A stretch of 48,164 nucleotides of DNA from Planctomycetota bacterium (GTDB lineage Bacteria > Planctomycetota > Planctomycetia > Pirellulales > PALSA-1355). This document shows, one piece after another, positions 12,001 through 18,500 of the stretch (position 1 is the first letter of the stretch; each line of letters opens with the position of its first letter). The stretch spans positions 1 to 48,164 of the forward strand of contig QQVE01000008.1 of NCBI GenBank assembly GCA_003389325.1. The letters run 5' to 3'. Below the pieces are notes generated by a model. That model worked only from the letters and a program-made list of their open reading frames with translations. It had not been told where the DNA came from and searched no databases. Position numbers and translations under genes: made by a program.

Positions 12001-14286
12001 AACACCGTGGGCGACGTGCCCGGCTCGATCGTGTGGAACGCGGCCACGAACACGATGAGCTTCATCAAGACCGGCGGCGTGCTGGCCCCCGACAGCTACG
12101 TGGTGACGATCTTCAGCGGCGACAACGCATTTGCCGATCTTTCCAACAGCACGCCCGGCGAGGGCTGGCTGGATGGCGACGGCGACTTCGACGACAACGA
12201 AGTGGCGGACCACTACTTCCAGAATTTCGTCGTGGCCCCCTCGGCGGCCCGCGTGGTCAGCATTCGCGACTTCGCCCGTGGCCCCGGCCAATCGGTCGAC
12301 GATGCCCCCGAAACCGCCGGCTCGAAGCTGGGCGTGCGGGTCTCCAACGCCACGTCGGTTACGGCCCTCGACTTCGAGGTGCACTACAACCCGGCCCTGC
12401 TGTCGATCACGGCGGCCAGCGTGGCGCCCGGACTTCCCGCCGGCTGGACCACGACCTACAACCCGATCTCGCCCGGCGTGATCAAGGTCACCGCTTCCGG
12501 CTTTACGGCTCTCTCGGGCAGCGACGTTCCGGTGGTCGTGCTCACGGCCAACGTTCCGGCCTCGGCTCCCTACGGTAATTCCGAAGTGCTGCGGCTGGTC
12601 GACGTGAAGCTCAACGGCGGTGCAATCTCGTCGAAGGCCGATCACGCGGTGCACAAGAACGCCTACCTGGGCGACGCCGACGGCGACGGCATCTACCTGG
12701 CGTTCGACTCGGCGTTGATCTCCCGCGTGGCGGTCGCTCTGGACACCGGCTTCGATGCCCACAACTGGACCGACCCGATGATCGTCGCCGAAGCCGACCG
12801 CAACGGCGACATCGACGGGCAGGACGCTTCCTACGTGCTGCAAAAGTTCGTCGGCTTCCCGCGTCCGGAAATCCCCAACCTGCCGGGCATCGTGCTGATC
12901 CCCGGCACGCCGGGCGTGGATCCGGAGTTGAGCGTGCCGGTCGGACTGGTCGGCTATCGCAACGACGACCTGGTGCTGCCGGTGTCGATCGACGTGCTGC
13001 CGGCCGAGTCGGTGATCTCCTCCTCGTTCGACGTGACCTACGACACGGCGGTGATGAGCTACGTCGGCGCCAGCGAAGGCGCGTTCTGGTCGTCGGGCGA
13101 CGGCTGGACGATGCTGGCCCTGGAAACCTCGCCGGGCGTGGTGCGCGTCGGCCTGGCCAACGGCTCGAGCACCAGCCCCGTGGGCGCGGGCGTGATCGCG
13201 AACCTCGAGTTCGAAGTGCTGGGCTCGGCCCCGTACGGCGCCTCGCCGGTGGACATCGAGCCGGTCAGCCCCAACGAAGGCGGCCTGACCTGGACCAACG
13301 TCGACGGCAGCGTGCAGATCGATCCAAACTTCGTGGTCGGCCGGCAGTTGTTCTACAACAACTCGAAATACGACGGCAACACGCCGGGCGTGAGCACCAG
13401 CGACGACGGTGCGATCGCCACGGACAAGACGGCGCTGTTGCCCGGCGGCGGGCAAGCCACGTTCGACAACATCTCGAGCTACTCGCGCGGCATCAACGGC
13501 ATCATCCTCGACCTGGCCGGCGTGAGCCCCGACCTGACCGACGAGGACTTCATCTTCCGCGTCGGCAACAACAACACCCCCAGCACGTGGGCCGCCGCCC
13601 CGGATCCGGTCACCGTGTCGGTGCGACCCGGTGCCGGGCCTGGTGGCGCGGATCGCGTCGAGATCATCTGGGCCGACGGCGCCATCGCCAACACCTGGCT
13701 CGAAGTAATCGTCAAGGGCAACGACGCCACCGGTGGCTTCAACACCGACACGGGTCTCGACGCCTCGGACATCTTCTACTTCGGCAACCGCATCGGCGAG
13801 ACCGGCAGCGGCACTCCGAACCTGGCGATCACCAACGCCACGGACGAAGTGGCGGCCCGCGCCAACGTCGGGCTGGCGGCATCGATCACGAACCTCTACG
13901 ACTTCGACCGCAGCGGCCTGGTGAACGCCACCGACGAGATCATCGCCCGCAACAACGTCGGCCTGCTCACCAAGATCGACATCACCGACCCGCCCCCGGC
14001 CCCGCTGGCCAACCCGCAGAGCGCATCGGCCGACCTCTCCGGCGTGGCGCTGGCCCTGAGCCTGCCGGAGTCGACCGATGGCGAAGCGGGGGGAACGGTC
14101 TGGACGTTGCCCGAAGTCGGCAGCAGCGAGTTGGCCGGCTCGCCGGCGAAGTTGTCCGGCGACGCCGCGAGTGCCGAGGATTTGGTGGCCGCGAGTCTGC
14201 TGACCGAGTCGGGCCTCGATGCCGAATCGACCGGCGTCGACGAAGAGCTGCTGGCTTCGTTGCTGGCAGGGATCGAACTGGAGTAG
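1..14286 (+). CDS. Giant secreted modular protein (beta-helix, PKD, cohesin-like, dockerin-like), 5' partial
   Basis: The reading frame is open from base 1 to a TAG at 14284-14286, giving at least 4,761 residues; the start lies upstream. Bases 1 to about 9240 encode right-handed beta-helix repeats rich in N/D/T/G (phrases such as ISGN.IYDNGTGV), arranged as about seven modules. Each module opens with a cap of the type SIQRAVDAAxAGxTVxVxxGTY, at about 712, 2131, 3238, 3820, 4801, 6405 and 7520. From about 9240 to 11870 come about nine PKD-like domains ending in DNVAPT or TNVAPS junctions. A cohesin-like beta domain (about 12260-12650), a dockerin-like Ca-binding pair (DADGDG and DRNGDIDGQD, about 12670-12860), a second cohesin-like domain (about 12920-13320) and a terminal dockerin-like segment (YDFDRSGLVNATDE, about 13840-13975) follow. 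It is probably an exported surface or matrix protein. The signal peptide is out of view and no PEP-CTERM sorting tail is visible. Substrate or partner is unknown. Confidence 0.93.
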   Translation, partial: ATTEITTGGTGTGIKVEGADASADILDNDASIHGNLIGIDVDGSAATISGNSIYDNGTGVLVQNGGAASILGNDFSAAANGVGVDVDGGTALIEDNDLTGNGVGIRVQNNGLVDAGDTDGANVTGLGTGTGTAGSSAGNNVLTGYTGIAGNFAIEDLNLDPEFDVQAQNNLFGSIVASVIEQVVYHTVDNAANTLVEFTPAQGTAIPGVVYVNDDWAGTALASDPDGGYANGNSFGTDAFATIQDAINAVSAGATIYVLNGTYDETIVIDKGLTLEHLDTVSEPIDPNSAVDATITSTSGTNDKVLVEVQADDVTMIDFHLIVDRAFAAGGIVASNSAIPSVNVAGGSFANLTLLDNIVESVGDNIGAFVLPGGLPASAMGIVLHGQGGPVHSVLLQGNQVLATIGTAPITGPNPLGISIFTRGLYLGQVQATVGGAGVGEGNTLQGLAQDLLVQFASGGTTDIIGNTFNAAGVDVSGSNAASPVNIADNLFDMQSELVPQSLLIRAINDASSTVTVSGNTFTGHTTGVVVDASSAVVIDDNEFTASNAAVDYAHIVLDTNRFDSTSVGPLQPVGATITNNMFHGSTGNGTALVLADSNTALASASPDFAGIVLGGAGNENTFDLGVTTFIKLDPAGAGGAVADDLDASDNFFEVSGGTKLPSAMTLSEQFELEDKIVHAIDVAALGFVTVVAGQVFVTTNSFLAPHTTAASVQRGIDAAAAGDTVNVNSGTYTGLISVGKDVDVVGVLGTTTLQAGVATASLVEINGSGFGDDETVRFQNIDFDGQAGLADRGIRVQSTADFAKLEVSDGSFSGFDFAGVIVFGNSTTGLSVQDVELTNLTFAGNGTAGGGGSADVQLFTYNGDATLTNLDLVGSGSGGAGIQSGIQLRGTGDAVGTGDQPIGTVVLNDIDISGHYVRQFIGLQRYSDLAGLTMTDVKLGGVGSEITGSFGSGLRIDAVGDGTTSSPSTFNLGNTHFRGLDGTSAQRHEIEFAPDNSHTFLRVDATGTTWNIGGTDFAAGALSVSQGFDVEDRILHYVDKLHPAHGVTYGGYKGFVDVQALQAFVTDAPDAGVVGEGSVNRAVEIVGSGGTVHIASGTYDQEIDTSGNNVTLAPGSSPGQVILGGNLTLDGDDTLAIEIDGTNAASDYDNFVVTGAVTLGGAALSATRGFDPTFGDTFTLVDNDDTDAVTGTFAGYAEGSTVTIDSIPFTISYVGGTGNDVTLTVTNPSEVWVNDNWVISNDIGPGGLSYGDTVENTGAGDNGTVTGKIFGYNAFDVIQDALDALTAAGTAHVLAGLYAEGPQIVVDQDVTIVGEGKALVTINPTADTGTSGDARGWFLVETGINLDLSGVTLDGDGYKIWQAIRHKGTGTIDEVAFSDIQFNASGPHYNGVAIAAFGGVGPVDVTNSMFSDIGRIGVLYFGPGTTGTFEGNTYTGKGAGDWLDYALDVSNGAQIDILSNTISGNLGVASSDSSTSAGILVSTFFGPGTQATISNNVITGNTTGVAVGFDSADTSDAVIFDNDLSGNTFGVSNSSATTTVDASGNWWGTNAAAGVAGLVTAGVDYTPWLDVGTDTSAAPGFQGDFSYLHVDDDSPQSGSTGRIQEGIDLLADGLLTGASRVVDVKAGTYIEQVEIDKEAMLLGAQVGVDARLRSAVPETIVMPDVSDPDPNTAPNPVLFYITSDNVTVDGFTFDGDNPALTSGVILNGADLDAEEAIASYEGVGGLTVQNNIVQNTSYSGFDFYNYNNSGGATSDNVITQNWIKNLGAFGWGIGILVYNNFYAEITDNLIEDVRVGVQTGNFYQANPGAAATISNNEINARRLGVFYNLHYSNASPWTLDSNAISAADDASVPNWFGMLISSQQTAVDATITNNTIDGSGVNAATTATGYTVWNTPTTADLTITGGTVSGVNYGVWVNNYEGYNSNASDTSIKIDGVDITATDIGVYVLDSPSNTNGSSVFATITGDTEITTGGTGTGIKVEGADASADILDNDASIHGNLIGIDVDTGSATINNNHIYDNGTGVRFINGGSGSLADNNFVGPADNDTDLFLDATAGTVTIGANNAFAGDTFFIDNQSTQSYDLSANGTTFDETNDFRIEDKMHHRVDTDLPLSNGLITWVADTLFVTDGGTDHSIQRGVDAASAGNTLYVEEGTYNYAAGVMVDKALVIRGAQWGVDARTRSAVPETILEYTGPGPAGAFDIKSDNVTIDGFLFDNASYAVTTTGGTTGRNNIKLLNNLVEGGAASAYGFFTLRIGNGAGNEMAFNYLKNINTVADSSAIHLGLGSPAGTPITARVHIHDNKIEDALVGINAWLEDSTIEDNEILGNPSLIGGGGITGQFANTTIDSNAISGYEAGAALAFVAYLDRPTSSGLTITNNMLLGNLAGMAVGHNGAGLLTLFQDNTITNVAGGASISHSGPDTLDLTITTNPTFTGNTLNGVSLHSPSLADQFAIEDSILHLVDGTTPTPLVIGLFPTVGRVLVVQDNLYVTPNSFNPTFLGTTTPSIQRAVDAADAGFTVNVQDGTYTESNITIDKALTLLGQSQAATIVPDGVDSHVDDSFAGSPLQAIIVMADDVTVSTLTIDGGANNDFRSGVITPNDAIDRSNLVFTDLAVKNIYRRAIQITWSGSNNEISNNVITQNTGPLSSAGAGIAVFGGNASPALATRVEDNTVNNTAAEGIVSNFGALLTITGNDISNTPLGMNLAALDAGSIIGGPALADQNTVDLTGLGSDDIGILVTFSGDSPFTPGTVTIQGNEILAADGDSGIWIFRTGVDPVLILDNTITGTTSSSSGAGSGAGIFITDDDELLGESSTDNDANVEIRGNTIDGMFYGVHVRSVDDEGAAETLAVTIGGASLGDENDISGAAAVGSKGIFVEDDANPSSSVVSILNNDSSIHGFAVGVDVDGGTATISGNHIYDNTTGIRVSNSGTATITGNDFDGAADPDNATDVDVDGATAMLESNVFHATTIGLLVQGGAIVDAGQTGRPAPADFTGLGISSGGNDFTDWGTTAATSSSGAIVNLNTNSPNDLGGPQGDPNDTTAFGNVFDASLTSPGAIAGVIWDDADDATVGFVDFAALASLTITDFSATTIDEGDMVTMIGSFTNDPQDHTLTIDWGDGNIEVIHLLPGTFNFSVPHTYADDDPTATPSDVYPISVTVQEGFPAAGASLNDTTSITVDNVAPTIAITGAPGSSPEGTLINLGSSVSDPGTLDTFTYLWEVSSTNGQVIPNGASPSFSFTPDDNGTYTVTLTVTDDDGGVDTDTAIITVTNVAPSIDTISITSPINENDVATLSGTYSDAGSADTHTIDIDWDGDLVYDELGVVVTGGVFSINHTYLDDDPTGTISDTFNVNVRLNDDDSDIDTDSASITVDNVAPTIAITGAPGSSPEGTLINLGSSVSDPGTLDTFTYLWEVSSTNGQVIPDGAASTFSFTPNDNGTYTVTLTVTDDDGGVDTDTAIITVTNVAPSIDTISITSPINENDVATLSGTYSDAGSADTHTIDIDWDGDLVYDELGVVVTGGVFSINHTYLDDDPTGTISDTFNVNVRLNDDDSDIDTDSASITVDNVAPTVAITGAPGSSPEGTLINLGSSVTDPGTLDTFTYLWEVSSTNGQVIPNGASPSFSFTPDDEGTYTVTLTVTDDDGGVDTDTAIITVTNVSPTIDLSGSDTVVNEGSVFSLVLGPVTDPGDDTIIPVNGYIVFWGDGTSDTYSTNGIKTHTYDDDALVVNPNITVTLVDEDGAHPSAGVWARTVNNVAPTAVPLNGGPVNEGSVGQVLFVGQFDPSNNDTTTGFTYSYDFNNDGDFGDAGELSMTTLSTVNVPATYLDDDPDQTIRMLIHDKDGGFTEYFTTITVNNVAPVVNAGPDATAFAGVPFTRGVTFTDPGNDAMWTVSVDWDGLPGFEDVFNVSAHSFNINHTYGAIDIGNTYTVTVQVDDHDGGIHSDTFDVTVEEDTFRVVNFQTNASGFDVTFNRAPELDDLNLYSGFPSGPIAADVSLMGNTVGDVPGSIVWNAATNTMSFIKTGGVLAPDSYVVTIFSGDNAFADLSNSTPGEGWLDGDGDFDDNEVADHYFQNFVVAPSAARVVSIRDFARGPGQSVDDAPETAGSKLGVRVSNATSVTALDFEVHYNPALLSITAASVAPGLPAGWTTTYNPISPGVIKVTASGFTALSGSDVPVVVLTANVPASAPYGNSEVLRLVDVKLNGGAISSKADHAVHKNAYLGDADGDGIYLAFDSALISRVAVALDTGFDAHNWTDPMIVAEADRNGDIDGQDASYVLQKFVGFPRPEIPNLPGIVLIPGTPGVDPELSVPVGLVGYRNDDLVLPVSIDVLPAESVISSSFDVTYDTAVMSYVGASEGAFWSSGDGWTMLALETSPGVVRVGLANGSSTSPVGAGVIANLEFEVLGSAPYGASPVDIEPVSPNEGGLTWTNVDGSVQIDPNFVVGRQLFYNNSKYDGNTPGVSTSDDGAIATDKTALLPGGGQATFDNISSYSRGINGIILDLAGVSPDLTDEDFIFRVGNNNTPSTWAAAPDPVTVSVRPGAGPGGADRVEIIWADGAIANTWLEVIVKGNDATGGFNTDTGLDASDIFYFGNRIGETGSGTPNLAITNATDEVAARANVGLAASITNLYDFDRSGLVNATDEIIARNNVGLLTKIDITDPPPAPLANPQSASADLSGVALALSLPESTDGEAGGTVWTLPEVGSSELAGSPAKLSGDAASAEDLVAASLLTESGLDAESTGVDEELLASLLAGIELE
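6..126 (+). repeat. 121-bp exact repeat inside the giant gene, copy 1
   Basis: Bases 6-126 are identical to 5904-6024, in the same reading frame. They encode the beta-helix stretch starting EITTGGTGTGIKVEG and ending LIGIDVD. A third, diverged copy of the same protein motif lies near 8640-8780 (SSIHGFAVGVDVDGG). Identity without synonymous change points to recent duplication or gene conversion. Confidence 0.95.
5904..6024 (+). repeat. 121-bp exact repeat inside the giant gene, copy 2
   Basis: Identical to bases 6-126 and in frame. The flanks diverge at once on both sides at the DNA level, although the following motif (IYDNGTGV) is conserved in both copies. This is a likely site of unequal recombination or assembly collapse. 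Confidence 0.95.
9541..10980 (+). repeat. Tandem 579-bp (193-residue) PKD repeats, two full and one partial copy
   Basis: The units start at 9541, 10120 and 10699, exactly 579 bp apart. Each full unit encodes two PKD-like domains (DNVAPTIAITGAPGSSPEG... and NVAPSIDTISITSPINEND...). Units 1 and 2 differ by only about five residues, all clustered around IPNGASPSFSFTPDDNG. Unit 3 keeps only the first domain, then diverges at about 10980 into an unrelated PKD (SPTIDLSGSDTVVNEG). DNA identity is high but not perfect, with scattered synonymous changes, so the duplication is recent but older than the 121-bp repeat. Confidence 0.93.
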
Positions 14287-14313
14287 TCGAACCCTTTGAC
14301 GGGGAGGCAGGGA

Positions 14314-14517
14314 ATGTACGCCGAAAATCGCCACGCGTTGGTTCCGGGGCTGGATCAGCTTGTCGAGCAAGGAGACGCCGACGGGCTGCTCCGCGAGATT
14401 CGCAAGGCGGTCATCGCCATCGCGATCGACTGCGACTTCCATAAGCGCGCGGCCCTGGCCTCGGGCCTGGACCAGATCACCGCCGCCCTCCGCGCCGGTG
14501 CCGAGGCCTCGGCCTAG
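14314..14517 (+). CDS. Small hypothetical protein (67 aa) downstream of the giant gene
   Basis: ATG at 14314 is preceded by a GGGGAGG element at 14301-14307, well spaced; an in-frame TTG at 14296 is a less likely start. The product is a soluble, mostly helical 67-residue protein beginning MYAENRHALVPGLDQL, with one Cys (AIAIDCDFHK). It has no signal peptide or membrane segment. It starts 27 bp after the stop of the giant gene, so the two are probably co-transcribed. I do not recognise the family. The ribosome-binding site and codon use support a real gene. Confidence 0.6.
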   Translation: MYAENRHALVPGLDQLVEQGDADGLLREIRKAVIAIAIDCDFHKRAALASGLDQITAALRAGAEASA

Positions 14518-14880
14518 AAAAAAACCCCAAAGAGGGCGTCCGGTTCACGAAAAAAAGTTTCCAACCGTTCTCCGATCGATTCCGTTGGCACCTCCCCCAG
14601 GCTTGGCGTAAGCTCCACGAAGCGCGTACACCCTGGTCGGTGCGGCCCCGAGCTGCGCAGGTCCGAACCGTCCTCAGGCGCGCAGGTCCCCAGCGCAGCC
14701 GGGGCTGTTTTTCATGCCCGCGGTTTGCATCCCAGCGGTCGCTGCCGACAAAATCGCGCCCGCTTGCGCCGTTGTTGCGCGCCGGCCGCGCGCCCTTCAA
14801 TTCTGGCCGCGCCCCCGCGCGCGCCGCGATTGCATCGAATTCGTAGATTCTTTGCCGGCGACCAACTAAGATCTCACGAC
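14518..14880. other. Intergenic region before the sigma factor gene
   Basis: 363 bp without a convincing gene. It starts with two A-rich tracts (14518-14525 and 14550-14557) and contains a terminator-like long hairpin (14643-14712). It ends in a G+C-rich stretch that becomes A+T-richer (about 14830-14880) just before the sigma factor start. No clear -35/-10 pair was found. Confidence 0.6.
14643..14712 (+). terminator. Candidate intrinsic terminator with long loop
   Basis: CGGCCCCG (14643-14650) pairs with CGGGGCTG (14700-14707, one G-U pair). After a small internal loop, CTGCGC (14653-14658) pairs with GCGCAG (14693-14698). Five T residues follow at 14708-14712. The 34-nt loop is unusually long and contains a second copy of GCGCAGGTCC. 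It would end transcription from the giant gene operon. Confidence 0.45.
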
Positions 14881-15564
14881 ATGGAAGGTGTCCGAGCAAA
14901 TGCGCGCATCCGTGTCGAACCGACGGCCAGTCAGGTCGACCTGTTGCAGATGTGGCTCGACCGCTTGAACGCGGGCGATGATTCGGCCCGCGAGCGGCTG
15001 ATCGAGTTGGCCACCGACCGTCTGCGGATCCTGGCTCACAACATGCTCGCCGGCGATCGCGTCCGCCGCTGGGAAGAGACCGACGACGTGATGCAAGAGG
15101 CGCTGGTGCAACTGCATCGCTCGCTGTCGAGTCTGCGGCCGCCGACGGCGCGCGACTTTTTGCGGATCGCGTCCTTCCAAATCCGCCGGGCCATTCTGGG
15201 CATGGCCCGCCACTACTTTGGGCCGCGCGGCATGGGCACCCATCAGGCCGGGCCGCAGCTTTCGCTCGAGAACGACGCGCGCCCTTCCGCTTTACAAGAA
15301 ACCACGCCCAGCCAGGTGGCGTCGCGTCACGAACAGTGGCTGCGCCTGCAGCACCAGGTCGACCAGCTACCGGACGAGCTGCGCGAGGTGACCGAACTGA
15401 TGTGGTTCCACGCGCTGCCCGCCGTCGAGGTTGCCCGAGTGGTTGGAGTTTCGGAGCGCACCGTGCGGCGCAGGTGGCAACGGGCTCGGCTTCGCCTGGC
15501 CGACGCGCTTCACGCGCGGCGGCCCGTTGCGGCACGTCAAGGGAACGGCCACGATGTGGGATGA
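14881..15564 (+). CDS. ECF-like RNA polymerase sigma factor of the planctomycete kinase-linked type
   Basis: 227 residues from ATG 14881. Region 2 spans about residues 20-90 (ARERLIELATDRLR, then the DVMQEALVQLHRSL signature that contacts core and the -10). Region 4 is about 160-220 (LPDELREVTELMWFHALPAVEVA followed by the helix-turn-helix VGVSERTVRRRWQRARLRL). No anti-sigma gene is adjacent. Instead the next gene, a Ser/Thr kinase, overlaps it by 11 bp (15554-15564), which suggests translational coupling. In planctomycetes such sigma/kinase pairs are common, and the kinase is presumed to control the sigma factor; that regulatory link is inference here. Target genes are unknown. Confidence 0.9.
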   Translation: MEGVRANARIRVEPTASQVDLLQMWLDRLNAGDDSARERLIELATDRLRILAHNMLAGDRVRRWEETDDVMQEALVQLHRSLSSLRPPTARDFLRIASFQIRRAILGMARHYFGPRGMGTHQAGPQLSLENDARPSALQETTPSQVASRHEQWLRLQHQVDQLPDELREVTELMWFHALPAVEVARVVGVSERTVRRRWQRARLRLADALHARRPVAARQGNGHDVG

Positions 15565-18500
15565 TTCGCAACTCGACGACTTGTTGCTCTTGTTCGAACA
15601 GCGCAGCGAACAAGGCTGGGGACAATCGGTCGAGGCGATCTGCGAGGCCGACCGGGAACTCCACGACCTGCTCGATGACGATCCGAACCTGCGCGAGGAA
15701 CTCGGGCGGCGCTTCGAGCGCATGCGGCAGGTCGATCAACTGATTGCCGGAGTCGTGGATGTTCCGCTCGGCGAAGTCCAGCACGTTCCCGGCTACGAGC
15801 TGTTGGACCTGATCGGCCGCGGCGGCATGGGCGTGGTGTACCGAGCCCGCGACCTGACGCTCAACCGCACGGTGGCGCTCAAGTTTCTGCTGGCCGGACG
15901 CTTCGGCAGCCCCACGCTGGTGGCTCGGTTTCGCGCCGAGGCCGAGGCGATTGCCCGGCTGTCGCACCCCGGCGTGGTCAAGATCTACGAGTTCGGGCAA
16001 GCGGCCGGCACGCCGTTTTTGGCCCTGGAGTACGTGGCCGGCGCGAACTTGAAGCAGCGGATGGCCGGCAAGCCCATGCAGCCGCGCGACGCGGCCGCGT
16101 GTATCGCCAACATCGCCCGCGGCGTGGAGCACGCGCACCGGCAGGGGATCGTGCACCGCGACATCAAGCCGTCGAACGTGCTGATCGCGACCGACGGCCA
16201 GCCAAAGATCATGGACTTCGGCCTGGCCAAGTCGCTCAAGGGTGACTGGACGTTCACTTCCAGCGGCGACACGCCCGGCACGCCCAGCTACATGGCGCCC
16301 GAGCAAGTGACCGGTCAGGCGATCGGCCCGGCGACCGACGTGCACGCCCTGGGGGCGATGTTGTACGAGTGCCTCACGGGCCGTCCGCCGTTTCTGGGTG
16401 CGACCACGTCGGAGACGCTGATGCAGGTTGGCCAGCACGAGCCGACTCCGCCCTCGCAGCTCCAGCCCCGCATCGAGCGCGATCTGGAGTCGGTGTGCCT
16501 TCACTGCCTGGAGAAAGACCCGGCCCGGCGGTATGCATCGGCCGGGGCGCTGGCCGACGATCTCGATCGCTGGCTCAGCGGACGCGTGACGAAGGCCCGG
16601 CCCGCCAGCCCCGCGCGTCGCCTGTGGAAGTGGGCCCGCCGCCGTCCGACGTTGGCCGGCATGGCCGCGGTGTCCGCCGCCGCGCTGCTGGTCATCGTGG
16701 CGCTCACGGCCGAGTACACGCGGCACTTGCGCGAGTCCCGGGCAACGGCCCAGCGGCTGCAAGCCGAGGCCGAGGCCAGCAACCTGCTCGTGCGGCAACA
16801 GTCCTATGCGAGCAACATGCGGACGGCGCAGTGGGCGTACGAGAGTTTGAACTATCGCGAGATGAATTCGATTGTCAATCAGTTTGCGGACAGCGATCTG
16901 CGTGGTTTCGAGTGGCACCATTTAAAGCATCGCAATTCGCTGGGGCGCCTGTATCCAACCGTCGCTTGCGAGCTGGACGGCGTCGCTTTTTCTCCCGACG
17001 AGCGGCGGATCGCCACCGCCAGCCGCGACGGTATGATCGAAGTTCGCTCGGCTCCTGATGGCGCGCCCATCGGCCGCTTCCGCTCGCACGAGCAATGTGC
17101 CAATCTCGTTCGCTACTCGCCCGACGGGCTGCTGCTGGCCACGGCCAGTTGCGACGGCAAGATTCGGCTGTGGGATGCCGAGTCGTTCGAAATGGTGCGC
17201 GAGTTTCACAATCCCGGTGGTCCGGTGCGTGCCATCCGCTTCAGCCCGCAAGGGGACCGAGTGTTCAGCGTCGGCGACGAGATGATCGCGCGGATGTGGA
17301 ACGCGGCCACTGGGGAGTTGGAGCATGAGTTCGAGGCGAGCGTCGGCCTGCAATGCGTTGCCGTCAGTCCCGATGGCTCACTCGTCGCGGCCGGAGGGCA
17401 AGGGGAGTGGGTCGGATTGTGGAATACCGAAACCGGCGAGCTTGTAAACCAGATTCAATGCGGCGATGCGCTGGCGGTCGACTTCATCGGCTACATTGGC
17501 AGCGATCAACCGCTGTTGGCGATTGCCGTGCAGAACGACGCGGTACACCTCGTCTCGGTTCCCGATGGACAACTGCGTGAAACCTTCAACACGCACGGCC
17601 CAGCGCACTGCCTGGCCGCCGGCCCTCGTGCCGGCATCTTCTACCTCTACTGCGCCACCCACCGGGGCGTCGTCGATGTCTGGAAGGAAGGCGAGGGCGT
17701 CATCGCTTCGCTGCCGCGGCACGAAGACCGCATTACCGACGTCGCGGTCTCTCCCTCTGGAAACTACCTGCTTACCTCGGGCGCCGATCGTGCGGCGGTA
17801 CTCACCGACGTCCATCGACCAAACCCCGGTGAAATCTTCCAGCGCGTGGCGGTTCCGCAAGGAAAGATCCACCGAGCGGCCCTGAACGGTCACTCGGCGA
17901 AGCTCGCGCTGGCCTACAAAGACGGTCGCGTCTTGGTGCGCGATGTCGGCGAAGGGGGACGACAAAGCGAGCTTCCCCGCAGCTCTTCGTGGCTGCCGCA
18001 GCACGTGCATTTTTCGCTCGATGGTCGCTTCTTGGTCCTTCAAAAGGTTCCAAAGCTCGAGACGTGGTGGCTGGCAGGCCAGAAGCCCGTGCTGTGGGAC
18101 GCGGCGCATCGCAGCCGAACGCAAGGCGCAAGCCAGCGCGACTTCCATAACTTCGAAAACCGCCCGGAGGGTTTTTCGGTATTCGATGTCGATGACGGCC
18201 GAACCGTTTTCGCCTTCGAGCCGACGAGAGGAACCCATTTCGTCGACTTTCTCGCCGGTGGGCAGCTCCTCACGATGAGTTTAAACGACATCTCCGTTTG
18301 GGACCCGTACGCCGGTCGCCAGGTCAGTTCTGCCACGGTGCCGGCAACCGGACGCGCGGTGAGCCTGTCGCCGCAACAAGAGATGCTCGCGGTGACAACC
18401 GTTCGCCAGACCTATCTGTTCGACTTTCCCGAATTGACGCCACGGTACCGCGTCGGGGGCCATCGACATGCCGTTGACTCCGTCGCGTTTTCGCCCGATT

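Noticed and set aside
13840..14286. PEP-CTERM or sortase signal at the end of the giant protein
   Set aside because: The C-terminus is acidic (ELLASLLAGIELE) with no hydrophobic helix or basic tail.
4927..14442. A stop-free antisense frame of more than 3,100 codons opposite the giant gene
   Set aside because: Its translation is an Arg/Val/Asp/His-rich low-complexity string without any domain. It arises because the sense gene rarely uses codons that read as stops on the other strand. A by-product of codon bias and repeats.
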